Part shown: positions 54,794 to 63,483 of the stretch, piece after piece
Numbering within the stretch: the stretch's first letter is position 1
Layout of the letters: every line of letters starts with the position of its first letter
From: Limisphaera sp.
Lineage (GTDB): Bacteria; Verrucomicrobiota; Verrucomicrobiia; Limisphaerales; Limisphaeraceae
Assembly: GCA_025057755.1 (NCBI GenBank)
Contig: JANWVC010000003.1
Location: 186,001 to 250,000 of the forward strand
Reading direction: 5' to 3'
Length of the DNA: 64,000 nucleotides
Program-made: the position numbers and the translations under genes
The notes under the pieces: model-generated
Database searches by the model: none
Told to the model about the DNA's origin: nothing
What the model saw: the letters and a program-made list of their open reading frames with translations, nothing else

Positions 54794-55066
54794 ATGGCAC
54801 AGGCCATTATTGATCCCGATGAGGTCCGTCGCTTCGCTGAGGAGCTCAAGCGGTTTAACGTAGAGCTGCAAAACCGGATGGCCGCCCTGCAAGCCCGGTT
54901 CGCTGCCCTGGGCGACACCTGGCAAGACCAGGAACATGCCAAATTTGCAGAGGATTTTCGCGAGACCATGAAGGTGTTGCGCAAGTTCATCGAGGCGTCC
55001 AATCGTCAGGCGCCGTACCTCCTTCGCAAAGCTCAGCGCATTGAAGACTATCTAAGGCAACATTAA
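54794..55066 (+). CDS. WXG100-like small helical protein
   Basis: A 90-residue protein made of two helices joined near residue 40-44, the size and shape of EsxA-like WXG100 secreted proteins. The hairpin turn is GDTWQDQEH, with Trp43 at the position of the WXG Trp; the Gly is replaced (WQD), as in many members of the wider superfamily. The start follows GGAGAGGGGT. The extended frame to 54578 contains no conserved sequence. First gene of a run of four that ends in an FtsK/SpoIIIE ATPase; likely the secreted or structural partner of that ATPase (inference). Confidence 0.75.
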   Translation: MAQAIIDPDEVRRFAEELKRFNVELQNRMAALQARFAALGDTWQDQEHAKFAEDFRETMKVLRKFIEASNRQAPYLLRKAQRIEDYLRQH

Positions 55067-55070
55067 GCCC

Positions 55071-55634
55071 ATGGGCGAGCAAGCGCGCGTCAACTCCATT
55101 GAGGCCATCGAAAACTTTCGCAATCGTTTGGTTTTGTTTCGGGACCGCGCGACTCGAGTGCTGGATGAGGTCTCTGATCATCTGGTGCGAACGCGGAACT
55201 GGTTGGTCTACGATTGTCCAGCCTTGCACCTGCAAGAATTACGCCGCCTGCGTCGCAGGCTGGAGCAAACCGAGCAGGAACTGTTCTCGGCCCGACTGTC
55301 CCCGTTCCAAGAAGCCACCCGGCTTCAGGAAGCCGAAGTCCGCCGACTGCGGCAAGCCGTAGAGGAGATGGAAGCCCGGCTTCGCCGTATCCGCGGCTGG
55401 CAACAACAATATGAGACCAAGGTTCAACCCATGGCCCGTCATGTTGAAACACTGCGTCAGGATCTGGCCCGGGACATGACACGGGCCCTGGCCTGGCTGA
55501 ATCAAGTCCTGGGGTCGCTTAGTGCGTACGCTGAGCTGCAGCCGACGCATGCCCCTACGAATGCCAGCTCGTCCGCGTCAGATCCAGCAGGGTTGCAGAC
55601 CCCTTCCACACCGTCCACTTCCTCCCCGTCATGA
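55071..55634 (+). CDS. Coiled-coil protein of the WXG100/FtsK module
   Basis: A 187-residue protein starting 4 nt after the WXG100-like gene. Residues 1-150 are almost entirely helical with heptad repeats (SIEAIENFRNRLVLFRDRATRVL and ELRRLRRRLEQTEQELF are clear), ending in a low-complexity Ser/Thr/Pro tail. Proteins with this beginning (helical, about 200 residues) occur beside WXG100/FtsK genes in related genomes, to my knowledge without a named function. No signal peptide or membrane span. Perhaps a chaperone or second secreted partner. Confidence 0.7.
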   Translation: MGEQARVNSIEAIENFRNRLVLFRDRATRVLDEVSDHLVRTRNWLVYDCPALHLQELRRLRRRLEQTEQELFSARLSPFQEATRLQEAEVRRLRQAVEEMEARLRRIRGWQQQYETKVQPMARHVETLRQDLARDMTRALAWLNQVLGSLSAYAELQPTHAPTNASSSASDPAGLQTPSTPSTSSPS

Positions 55635-55837
55635 CTGGCGCCCGAAACCGGCTGTACGCATTACTGCAAGAGCTGCGCTCGGAATGGGATCAGACCCGTT
55701 CATTCTGGACCGATGCTAAGGCTGTCGAATTTGAGCAACAGTATCTTAACGAGCTGACGCGACAGGTCCATCAGGCTATCGCCGCTCTCGAAACCCTGGA
55801 GCAGATCTTACAGCAAATGCGCCGTGACTGTGAGTAG
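55631..55837 (+). CDS. Small helical protein of the WXG100/FtsK module
   Basis: A 68-residue, wholly helical protein (LLQELRSEWDQTRSFW, then VHQAIAALETLEQILQQM). The start overlaps the coiled-coil stop as ATGA and its stop falls within the ATPase gene. Short, charged and without Cys, signal or membrane span. Its Trp-containing N-terminal turn (SFWTD) is faintly like WXG proteins, so it may be a second, shortened member of that superfamily. Confidence 0.65.
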   Translation: MTGARNRLYALLQELRSEWDQTRSFWTDAKAVEFEQQYLNELTRQVHQAIAALETLEQILQQMRRDCE

Positions 55838-58800
55838 TCCGCTTCCCTCTATCTCCGACATCCTCGGCCGCTTACAGCAGTTCCGAGCAACCGTTCGGGA
55901 TTTGATTGACCGCGGCCAACACCTGGACCACGAGCTGACCACTCGCACGCATCGGGTGCGCTATCAACGCGACGAGGCTCTGCGCGTGGCCAGAGAACAA
56001 CACGACGCCGCCTGCGTCCGTCTTGAAGCCCACGCACGGGAACGACGCGGCTTTTTGGATCGAGCCTTTCAGCAACGCCAACTGCGCATCCAGCAAGCGG
56101 GCGAGCGCCAACGCCAACGTGCCTTGGCACAGCTCGAAGCCGAGGCCGCCCGACGCACCTTTGAGATCCAGCGCGCTCAACTGGAGGCAGACCGACAGCG
56201 CGATGCAGAACTCCAAGCCCTCAAGGAAGCCCATGAGCTCCTTCTACGTCAAATCAGCGAAGCCCGTTCACGGCACCAAGAACTGCAAGTTCGAGCATGT
56301 CTGCTTTGCACTCCGTGGCCCACTCTGAGCCGACTCTTGGCAGCACCGCAACCGATCTCTGCCCCACCGGCTCCAGATGGAACCATCCACACTGTGGCCG
56401 AAACCGCGCAGCTCCGTTTTCAAGAGATCGAAGCCAGCTTGCTCCGCATCCGACGACTGCTCGTGCCGGTGTTGCTCCGCTACTGTCCTTGGTGGCTGGG
56501 GCTGTTGCTTACCCTCGTGTTGCCAGCGCTGCTCCTCTTCGGCGTTTTTCGTACGCCCGTCCCCTCGGCGGGGTCCCCGTCAACGGTCCTTTGGATGGTC
56601 GCAGCGTGTCTCTGGCCGCTACTACACCTCGCAGGCTATCGATGGGTTCGGCCGCGGGCCCGGCAGTTGGCCGAGCAGCTTGCTGAACTGGCGGCCTGGC
56701 TGGACACCGCCGCGGAACAAGCAGAGCAGGCGTACCACGCTCGCATAACCGCTGTTCAGACCGCTCACGCCCGGACGATCGAAGGTCTTAATCAAAAATG
56801 GCGGCAACTTCGAGATCAGACATGTCGGCGTCAAAAGGAGCTCATCGACTCGATCGAAGAGCGCGTCACCCGCGCACAGCAAAGACTGCTTCACCTGCAT
56901 GAAACCCGGCGGCAACAGCTCGAGCAGGACGTGATCCATCAACGGGCTCGACTGGACGCAGAATTCAACCGCCAGCAAGAAGCGCTTGAGGCCAGCATCC
57001 GTCATCAGTTGGAACGATTGCACGAAGTTCACGCCGCTGGTTGGGAGGCAATCCGTACGGAATGGAATCGCCACATCATCCCTGAGCACGCCCGGTTCGT
57101 TGAGGATGCCCAATCCGCCCGGGCGTGCTTCCCGCCCTGGTCCGACTCCAGTTGGGCCGATTGGCATCCACCGGAATCCTTTCCCCATGCCGCCTGGTTC
57201 GGTCACCTGGTTGTCACTTTGTCACAATTCTGCGAGTTGAAGAATCTGGCCGACCAGGGGCTTTCCCTTCCCCCTCCAGATGCACTCTGCCTGCCGCTGC
57301 TCCTGGCACTCCCGCACGAAGCGTCCATCATTCTCGAGACGGAAGGAAGCGAAGTGGGGCCCGCCATTGCGACCTTAAACAACCTCATTCTACGTCTGCT
57401 GACCGTGGCGCCTCCGGGCCAAGTGGCCTTTACGATCCTCGACCCTGTGGGGCTGGGACAAAACTTCGCTGGTCTTATGCACTTGGCCGACTACGAGGAC
57501 CGCCTGATCCACGGGCGCATCTGGACACAATCGGCCCAATTTGAAGATCGCCTTGGAGAACTGAACGAGCATATTGAAAAAGTAACCCAAATGTATCTAC
57601 GCAACGATTACGCCAATCTTACCGAATACAACCTACAAGCAGGCCGATTATCAGAACGATACCATTTTCTGGTGGTGGCTCATTTTCCGGTCAACTTTAC
57701 CGATCTGGCGGCCAAACGCCTACTCAGCCTGGCGGCCAGCGGTCCCCGATGCGGCGTGTACCTGCTTATCCACTGGGACCTTCGCCGCGCCGCGCCGCCG
57801 GAGCTGGTGCCGGACGAACTTCGAAAATACGCCCGTCGCGTGCTTATTCGGTCGGAAGGCGCCTTCCTCGTGGGTGCAGATCAGGAAGGGATTCGATTGG
57901 AATTGGAGGCACCGCCCCCGGCCGACCTGGCAAACGATCTGCTTCACCGCATTGGTCAAAGCAGTCGGAATGCTTTTCACGTCGAGACCCCCTTTAGCGA
58001 GGCTGCGCCGCGCCCGGAGCGTATCTGGTCCTCGGACGCCACGGACGAAGTCCGCGTCCCCATTGGTCGCACCGGCGCCATCAAGTTGCAATATCTATCG
58101 CTCGGCCAAGGGACCCGCCAACACGGCCTGATCGCGGGCAGGACGGGCTCCGGCAAATCCACCCTCTTCCATGTCATCATCACCAACCTTGCCCTCTGGT
58201 ACAGCCCTGATGAGGTCGAGTTCTACCTAGTGGATTTCAAAAAGGGTGTGGAATTTAAATGCTACGCCGCACATCGGCTGCCCCACGCGCGCGTAATCGC
58301 AATTGAGAGCGACCGCGAATTCGGGCTGAGCGTTCTGCAACGGGTGGATGAGGAGCTGCGTCGTCGGGGCGATCTTTTCCGCAGACTGGGTGTGCTGGAC
58401 CTTCCGGGTTACCGACGACTCGGTTGCCAGGAGCCCTTGCCCCGTGTGCTGCTGCTAATTGACGAATTCCAAGAGTTCTTTGTCGAAGATGACCGAATTG
58501 CGCAAACGGCAGCCCTGCTGTTAGACCGAATCGTCCGGCAGGGACGGGCCTTTGGAATCCACGTGCTCCTTGGATCCCAAACCCTGGGCGGCGCTTACAC
58601 GCTGGCCCGTTCCACCATGGGCCAAATGAATATCCGCATTGCGCTCCAATGCAACGAGGCGGATGCACTCCTCATCCTGAACGAAGACAACCCGGCGCCT
58701 CGTCATCTGTCTCGTCCGGGGGAAGCTATTTACAACGATGAAGGCGGTGCCATTCAGGGTAACAGCCCGTTTCAGGTCGTGTGGCTGTCCGAGAACGAAC

Positions 58801-59768
58801 GGGATTCGTGGCTTCAAAAGATCCGTCAGTTGGCCGAAAGCTCACCCGAGCGAGCGCACCGGTTTGCGGCGCGAGAACCCGTTGTTTTCGAGGGCAATGC
58901 CCCGGCCCATGTGGAGTCCAATCGCCTGCTTCGATCTTTGTTGGACGCCCCCTTCCTCCAAGCGGTCGCGACACCTCGCATTTGGCTGGGTGAACCAAAC
59001 GCGATCAAAGGCCCCACGGAAGTCACCTTCCACCGTCAAAGTGGCAACCATCTTCTCATTGTGGGTCAACGTGACGAAGCTGCTCTGGCTATGCTGGCAC
59101 TGGCACTCATCGCTCTGGCAGCCCAACTGCCACGCTCCAAAGCTGAGTTTTATGTGTTCGACGCTAGTCCACCCGATGCACCCGAGATTCGTTTTTGGGA
59201 ACGGCTTTTGCCCCGTCTGCCGCATCCGTCCAAACTGGTTCGCCCCATGCAGACCGAGCAAACTCTTCAAGGTCTTGCTGCAGAAGTACAAAAGCGCACT
59301 GACCTCGCTGACTCCCATGCCCCCGAGCTGTTCCTGTTCATCCACCGTGCTCAACACCATAGGAAACTCCGCTATGACGAGGAAGCCGCATTTGCCCATG
59401 ATTCAGATGCCAGCCAACAACACCCTGGATTAATTTTCGACCGGATTCTCACTCAGGGAGCCAGTGTCGGGTTTCATGTCCTGTTAACCTGCGATACCTA
59501 TGGCAACTTGACGCGGCAGCTTAGCCGCAAGGCTCTGGGAGAGTTCGAACGACGCGTGCTGTTCCAAATGAATGCCAACGATTCAGCCAGTCTCATCGAT
59601 TCACCTCAGGCCCACCGGCTCGGCCTTCATCGAGCGCTCCTTTATCATGGGCAGGAAGGCTGGATGGAGATTTTCCGTCCATACGCTTTGCCCGATACAC
59701 ACTGGTTCGAATCTGCGCTCGAGGCAGTGGCTCGTCTTCACGCGTCTGTGCCATTGATGAAGCCGTGA
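55824..59768 (+). CDS. FtsK/SpoIIIE-type membrane ATPase of a type VII-like module
   Basis: A 1314-residue protein from GTG 55824 (14-nt overlap with the upstream gene; GTG 55830 is alternative). Layout: long coiled coil (about 10-165), membrane hairpin with two spans (225-243 and 254-271), second coiled coil (280-420), then three ATPase-like domains. Domain 1 has a decayed P-loop (TEGSEVG near 508). Domain 2 is canonical: Walker A GRTGSGKST at 772-780 and Walker B VLLLIDE with Asp880/Glu881, plus YLVDFKKGVEF. Domain 3 has a decayed loop (VGQRDEAA at 1080) and IHRAQHH for Walker B. One active and two degenerate domains resemble EccC/EssC. No FHA domain is seen. Confidence 0.9.
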   Translation: MTVSSPLPSISDILGRLQQFRATVRDLIDRGQHLDHELTTRTHRVRYQRDEALRVAREQHDAACVRLEAHARERRGFLDRAFQQRQLRIQQAGERQRQRALAQLEAEAARRTFEIQRAQLEADRQRDAELQALKEAHELLLRQISEARSRHQELQVRACLLCTPWPTLSRLLAAPQPISAPPAPDGTIHTVAETAQLRFQEIEASLLRIRRLLVPVLLRYCPWWLGLLLTLVLPALLLFGVFRTPVPSAGSPSTVLWMVAACLWPLLHLAGYRWVRPRARQLAEQLAELAAWLDTAAEQAEQAYHARITAVQTAHARTIEGLNQKWRQLRDQTCRRQKELIDSIEERVTRAQQRLLHLHETRRQQLEQDVIHQRARLDAEFNRQQEALEASIRHQLERLHEVHAAGWEAIRTEWNRHIIPEHARFVEDAQSARACFPPWSDSSWADWHPPESFPHAAWFGHLVVTLSQFCELKNLADQGLSLPPPDALCLPLLLALPHEASIILETEGSEVGPAIATLNNLILRLLTVAPPGQVAFTILDPVGLGQNFAGLMHLADYEDRLIHGRIWTQSAQFEDRLGELNEHIEKVTQMYLRNDYANLTEYNLQAGRLSERYHFLVVAHFPVNFTDLAAKRLLSLAASGPRCGVYLLIHWDLRRAAPPELVPDELRKYARRVLIRSEGAFLVGADQEGIRLELEAPPPADLANDLLHRIGQSSRNAFHVETPFSEAAPRPERIWSSDATDEVRVPIGRTGAIKLQYLSLGQGTRQHGLIAGRTGSGKSTLFHVIITNLALWYSPDEVEFYLVDFKKGVEFKCYAAHRLPHARVIAIESDREFGLSVLQRVDEELRRRGDLFRRLGVLDLPGYRRLGCQEPLPRVLLLIDEFQEFFVEDDRIAQTAALLLDRIVRQGRAFGIHVLLGSQTLGGAYTLARSTMGQMNIRIALQCNEADALLILNEDNPAPRHLSRPGEAIYNDEGGAIQGNSPFQVVWLSENERDSWLQKIRQLAESSPERAHRFAAREPVVFEGNAPAHVESNRLLRSLLDAPFLQAVATPRIWLGEPNAIKGPTEVTFHRQSGNHLLIVGQRDEAALAMLALALIALAAQLPRSKAEFYVFDASPPDAPEIRFWERLLPRLPHPSKLVRPMQTEQTLQGLAAEVQKRTDLADSHAPELFLFIHRAQHHRKLRYDEEAAFAHDSDASQQHPGLIFDRILTQGASVGFHVLLTCDTYGNLTRQLSRKALGEFERRVLFQMNANDSASLIDSPQAHRLGLHRALLYHGQEGWMEIFRPYALPDTHWFESALEAVARLHASVPLMKP

Positions 59769-59791
59769 TCGAGGTCCTTACCCGGAGGCGC

Positions 59792-60427
59792 ATGTTGATT
59801 GCTTTTTACAAACCTTATGGTGTGCTCTCCCAGTTCACGCCGGAACACCCCGGCCAGGAAACCCTCGCCCGGTTCGGTTTCCCTCCCAGGGTGTATCCCA
59901 TCGGCCGACTCGACGCTGACTCGGAAGGTCTAATGCTGCTCTCGGATGAACCCGGGCTGAATGCACGGCTCCTGGATCCCCGCCATGCCCATCCCCGCGA
60001 GTACTGGGTCCAGGTGGAACGCATCCCCTCCGCCGAAGCTCTGCGCCAGCTTGCGCACGGAGTGAGGATTGGCTCCTATCTCACACAACCCTGCCTCGTG
60101 CGCCAGCTGGAGCCGCCTCCCAAAGTCTGCCCACTTGACGCCGATCTTTCCCGACTGACGCTGGCAATTGGACCTGAGCCCCCTTTCATCGTGCCGGCTC
60201 GGACACCTCCGATACGGTATCGAAAAACGGTTCCAGACTGCTGGATCGCCATCGAACTGCGTGAGGGCAAAAACCGTCAAGTACGCCGCATGACCGCTGC
60301 GGTGGGACACCCCACGCTCCGACTGCTCCGGGTCCGGATTGGCGGGTTTTGGCTCGGCCAGTTGCTGCCAGGTCAATGGCGCGAGCTGACCCCAGACGAA
60401 CGCTGCGCCGTATTCGCCAGCAGGTAA
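59792..60427 (+). CDS. rluE: 23S rRNA pseudouridine synthase of the RluE/RsuA type
   Basis: A 211-residue protein lacking the S4 domain, as RluE does. It opens MLIAFYKPYGVLSQFTPE and has the catalytic Asp in YPIGRLDADSEGLML and the later LREGKNRQVRRM motif. GGAGG lies 3 nt before ATG 59792; a GTG at 59765 that overlaps the ATPase stop (GTGA) is the alternative. Unrelated to the module upstream, and not obviously co-regulated, though the overlap suggests shared transcription. Confidence 0.9.
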   Translation: MLIAFYKPYGVLSQFTPEHPGQETLARFGFPPRVYPIGRLDADSEGLMLLSDEPGLNARLLDPRHAHPREYWVQVERIPSAEALRQLAHGVRIGSYLTQPCLVRQLEPPPKVCPLDADLSRLTLAIGPEPPFIVPARTPPIRYRKTVPDCWIAIELREGKNRQVRRMTAAVGHPTLRLLRVRIGGFWLGQLLPGQWRELTPDERCAVFASR

Positions 60428-61063
60428 TAAGCCTTCGTTGATTCTGAACCAAGGTAAACACTACGCCCATTGGAGTCTTTGTCTGTCTTCGCAACCCAGA
60501 CCCTCCTGCAGGACGGATCCATCGCGCCCACCACCACAACGAGATGCCCGGCATGCACCCTCAACAACCTTACGGTTGAACTGCTATTGGCCGAAAGAGG
60601 GCAGACCGAACTAGAAGCCCTGGTCGCTGGACGGCGTCATGCTTGTTCTCACCCACTTCGTTATGTCGCATGACTTTTTCGTTCACAAATGCAACTGGAT
60701 GCCGAGATAGATTGAGTCGGACGATCCCTCCTTTCTAGAGCGGCCTTTCACACGAAATTCGTTTGTCGTTCCTCATGCCGCAACGACTGCCATGCGCCAA
60801 GACGCCGCCATCTGGAACAGGGAGAGATTGCACGTCGCCCATCCCCGGCTGAGATTCCAACCCCCAGCCTTATTGGATTGCGCCCAGTTCTCCCGATGCG
60901 CCGTGAAGACGTAAAACAAGCTCGATCTATGGCAAACACGATCCATAAAGCAAGCCCAAGCGCATCGGCCGGCACATCCGCCAAAAACCTCCTTCTTCTC
61001 GTTCTGCATACTACTTTCTGCTTGATGTGCCATCCCGCATGACGAAACTGTTCCAAGTCGTTG
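60428..61063. other. Long gap without a gene
   Basis: This 636-nt stretch has no frame with convincing coding character on either strand. Minus-strand frames at 60748-61093 are low complexity and lack family resemblance. It may contain remnants of a lost gene, but nothing was recognised. Confidence 0.45.
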
Positions 61064-62107
61064 GTGCGAACTGCGATCATTGAGGGTCCACAACTAGGTG
61101 GATGGGCCGAAGCGGCGGCGGACGCCTTTCGTACGTTAGGTTATCATGCTTTCGTTTTAGACCGGCATAGCCACGGGCCAACCCATTGGGCCAGGCGTCT
61201 CAACCGAATTCTGCCATTCAGTCGGCGCTGGATGAATTGGGAGCCAATCTGGTCACGGCACATTGTAAAGCAAGTGGTCCAATGGAAGCCCGTTATTTTC
61301 CTCTCGATTCAAGGATCCCTCGACTCCGTCAGTGCAAAAGCCATCAAGAAGGCAAGCGCTGGCGTGCGTGTTCTTTATTGGATCGGCGATGTACTGGCTA
61401 CGACGCCCCATCTGGTTCGACGCTTAAAACAACTGCAGCCATCCGCACGCGAAGGATCCTTGGATTTGTTGCTCGTCAGCACGCGGGGTAACGAGAAGCT
61501 CGCTCAAGAACTCGGCATTCGGCAAACTCGCTACTTCCCATTTGGTTATTCGCCTAAGGTCCATTCTGTATCTGCAGCCAGCCCACCCCGTAGTCCGTAC
61601 CGATGGCTGATCACGTTCGTGGCAGCTGCGGACCCGGCGCGTGCACGATTCATCCGAGAACTCAATGGCCGATTACCTTTTCCGGTGACTTTGTTCGGCC
61701 CGAATTGGCATCGCTTTGGTTTAAAAGCGGGCCCCCGGGTGACGCTTCCTGCTAGTTTGCAAATCCATGCTGCATCGCAAATCTCGCTCAACCACATGAA
61801 AGCCGAAGTGGATGGTGGCATGAACATGCGTTTTTACGAAATCCCGGCCGCCGGCGGTTTCCAAATTTGCAGCTTCCAAACTGAAATCGCCACATCGCCG
61901 CTCTGGGAAACGCCGACCTACCGGAACGTAGAAGAATGCGCCCGGTTGATCCTTTATTATCTGGAGAACGTTCACGAGCGCGAGACTCTTCGCATGCGCC
62001 TGAGCGAAGTGGTTCGGAGCGAGTGCTCGTATACGCGATTGTTTGGTGAGGTATTGAAGGAATTGGCGGTGGAGCCCCCCGGATGTCAGTGTACAGCCAA
62101 CCACTGA
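61064..62107 (+). CDS. CgeB-like glycosyltransferase family protein
   Basis: A 347-residue protein of the spore-maturation CgeB / GT4-related type. Two Rossmann halves are suggested: GVRVLYWIGDV in the first and the C-terminal SLNHMKAEVDGGMNMRFYE with EIPAAGGFQIC, which is the family signature where the donor nucleotide binds. No ATG start is available: GTG 61064 is used, preceded by TTG 61061. It would glycosylate an unknown acceptor. Stands alone after a 636-nt gap. Confidence 0.75.
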   Translation: MRTAIIEGPQLGGWAEAAADAFRTLGYHAFVLDRHSHGPTHWARRLNRILPFSRRWMNWEPIWSRHIVKQVVQWKPVIFLSIQGSLDSVSAKAIKKASAGVRVLYWIGDVLATTPHLVRRLKQLQPSAREGSLDLLLVSTRGNEKLAQELGIRQTRYFPFGYSPKVHSVSAASPPRSPYRWLITFVAAADPARARFIRELNGRLPFPVTLFGPNWHRFGLKAGPRVTLPASLQIHAASQISLNHMKAEVDGGMNMRFYEIPAAGGFQICSFQTEIATSPLWETPTYRNVEECARLILYYLENVHERETLRMRLSEVVRSECSYTRLFGEVLKELAVEPPGCQCTANH

Positions 62108-62178
62108 TGGAACCTTGACAGGACTTCGGCACGCACTCACCCCCTGTCCCATTGCCTGAGTCGGATGCCCCATGTCTG

Positions 62179-63339
62179 TCACTCGCATCCGGGCTGCAGT
62201 CCCAAAGCCTCGGCGACGGAACCGTCCACGACCGGCCGACCTTCGACAAAACGACGCGCCAAACCGAAGCCCTCATCCCAACCCCACACCGCCCAACCCA
62301 CAGGATGCGCACGCAAGATTTGGCCGAAATCGCGGAACCATTGCAACCGGTGTTCGGGCCGAGCATATCGCGGGTATACGCCGAACTCGCCGCAATACAG
62401 TGGCACTCCGTGCTCCCGTCCCCAATCGATGGCTTCTTGGAAATGCGCCCGCAGTCGATCTCGGTTCCATCGCTGCCGGCCATACCATTCCAACATCGCC
62501 TGACTGCGCGGATGATTTGATAACTCAGCCAAAAGTGGCGCCACAGCCTCGGGGCTGGATGGATAAGGAACTTGACGCAGTGGCTTTACCTCCTCACTGG
62601 ACCAGGTGGCGCCTTGGTGCGTAAACGGAAACGGCTCATAAAAATGGAAGGAATAAATCACGTTGGGATCTCCGATAGGCCGCATGCGCCGCAAACCGCC
62701 AATCCCGCCCCAATTGGGTCCAGAAGTGATCATGGTGTGTTCCGGAGCATTTGCCCGGATAATCTCCGCCAGCCGCAGGTTCCACTGAATCCACTCCTCT
62801 TCATGCCCTTCAAAAACCGGTTCATTAAGGATTTCCAACAGGGTGCGGTTGGGATCCAACGCGCGCATTCTCTCCGCCAGGGCCGCCCAAAGCCGTTCCA
62901 AAGCCCTGCGCCAAGACGGATCCCTCTCAGCCTGACGGTCCTCATGATGAATATCCACCACCACGGCAAGGTCAGCCCGGTGAAATCGTTCGATAGCGGC
63001 CTCTAAAAGCCCAACGATTTCTTGACGAAGCTGCCCTTCTCGCGGATCCAGAACGACGCTCGGAGCCACGCACAAACGCACATGCCGCAATCCGATGCGA
63101 CGCATACATGCAGCCTCTCCTTCGGAAATATAGCTGGTGAAGTGTTCGGGTCTGGATTGAGGCGGAAACCGAAACCAGCGGCATACGTTGGCCCCTGTGA
63201 TTAATCGTTCCAACCGTTGGGGCGGCACTCCCGGTCTGGTTGATGATCGAAGTTGCAAGGGCATCAAGATCGCGCCGGTTGTGCATCCAGCCAGGAAAGA
63301 TCGTCGGGACAGGCCACGGACCGGAACGAACTGACCCAT
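62179..63339 (-). CDS. GH5-type cellulase/beta-glycanase, Tat-exported
   Basis: A 386-residue glycoside hydrolase. The Tat signal is LSRRSFLAGCTTGAILM, with a Cys in lipobox-like position (LAGC). Acid/base Glu173 is in LEILNEPVF and nucleophile Glu318 in YCGEFGVY; VVVDIHHED and YSFHFYEPF are further GH5 signatures. GGAG lies 9 nt before ATG 63339. Probable endo-glucanase or mannanase; the subfamily cannot be assigned by eye. No PUL genes adjoin it. Confidence 0.92.
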   Translation of the reverse strand: MGQFVPVRGLSRRSFLAGCTTGAILMPLQLRSSTRPGVPPQRLERLITGANVCRWFRFPPQSRPEHFTSYISEGEAACMRRIGLRHVRLCVAPSVVLDPREGQLRQEIVGLLEAAIERFHRADLAVVVDIHHEDRQAERDPSWRRALERLWAALAERMRALDPNRTLLEILNEPVFEGHEEEWIQWNLRLAEIIRANAPEHTMITSGPNWGGIGGLRRMRPIGDPNVIYSFHFYEPFPFTHQGATWSSEEVKPLRQVPYPSSPEAVAPLLAELSNHPRSQAMLEWYGRQRWNRDRLRAHFQEAIDWGREHGVPLYCGEFGVYPRYARPEHRLQWFRDFGQILRAHPVGWAVWGWDEGFGLARRFVEGRPVVDGSVAEALGLQPGCE

Positions 63340-63483
63340 ATCGATTGCTCCTGACGCAAACCTGACCCAATGGATGCAATTTCCGCACCGCGCGGTACAG
63401 CCGTGTGCAAGAGCGGCCCTTCCGCCTGAGGCTGGAAGTCCGTTTCCGCCGGCAGCTGCAAGGGGAATGGCGTCCGTATGGGT

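Noticed and set aside
58738..59433. 231-residue plus-strand frame in another phase
   Set aside because: Within the 1314-residue ATPase gene, out of frame with conserved domains.
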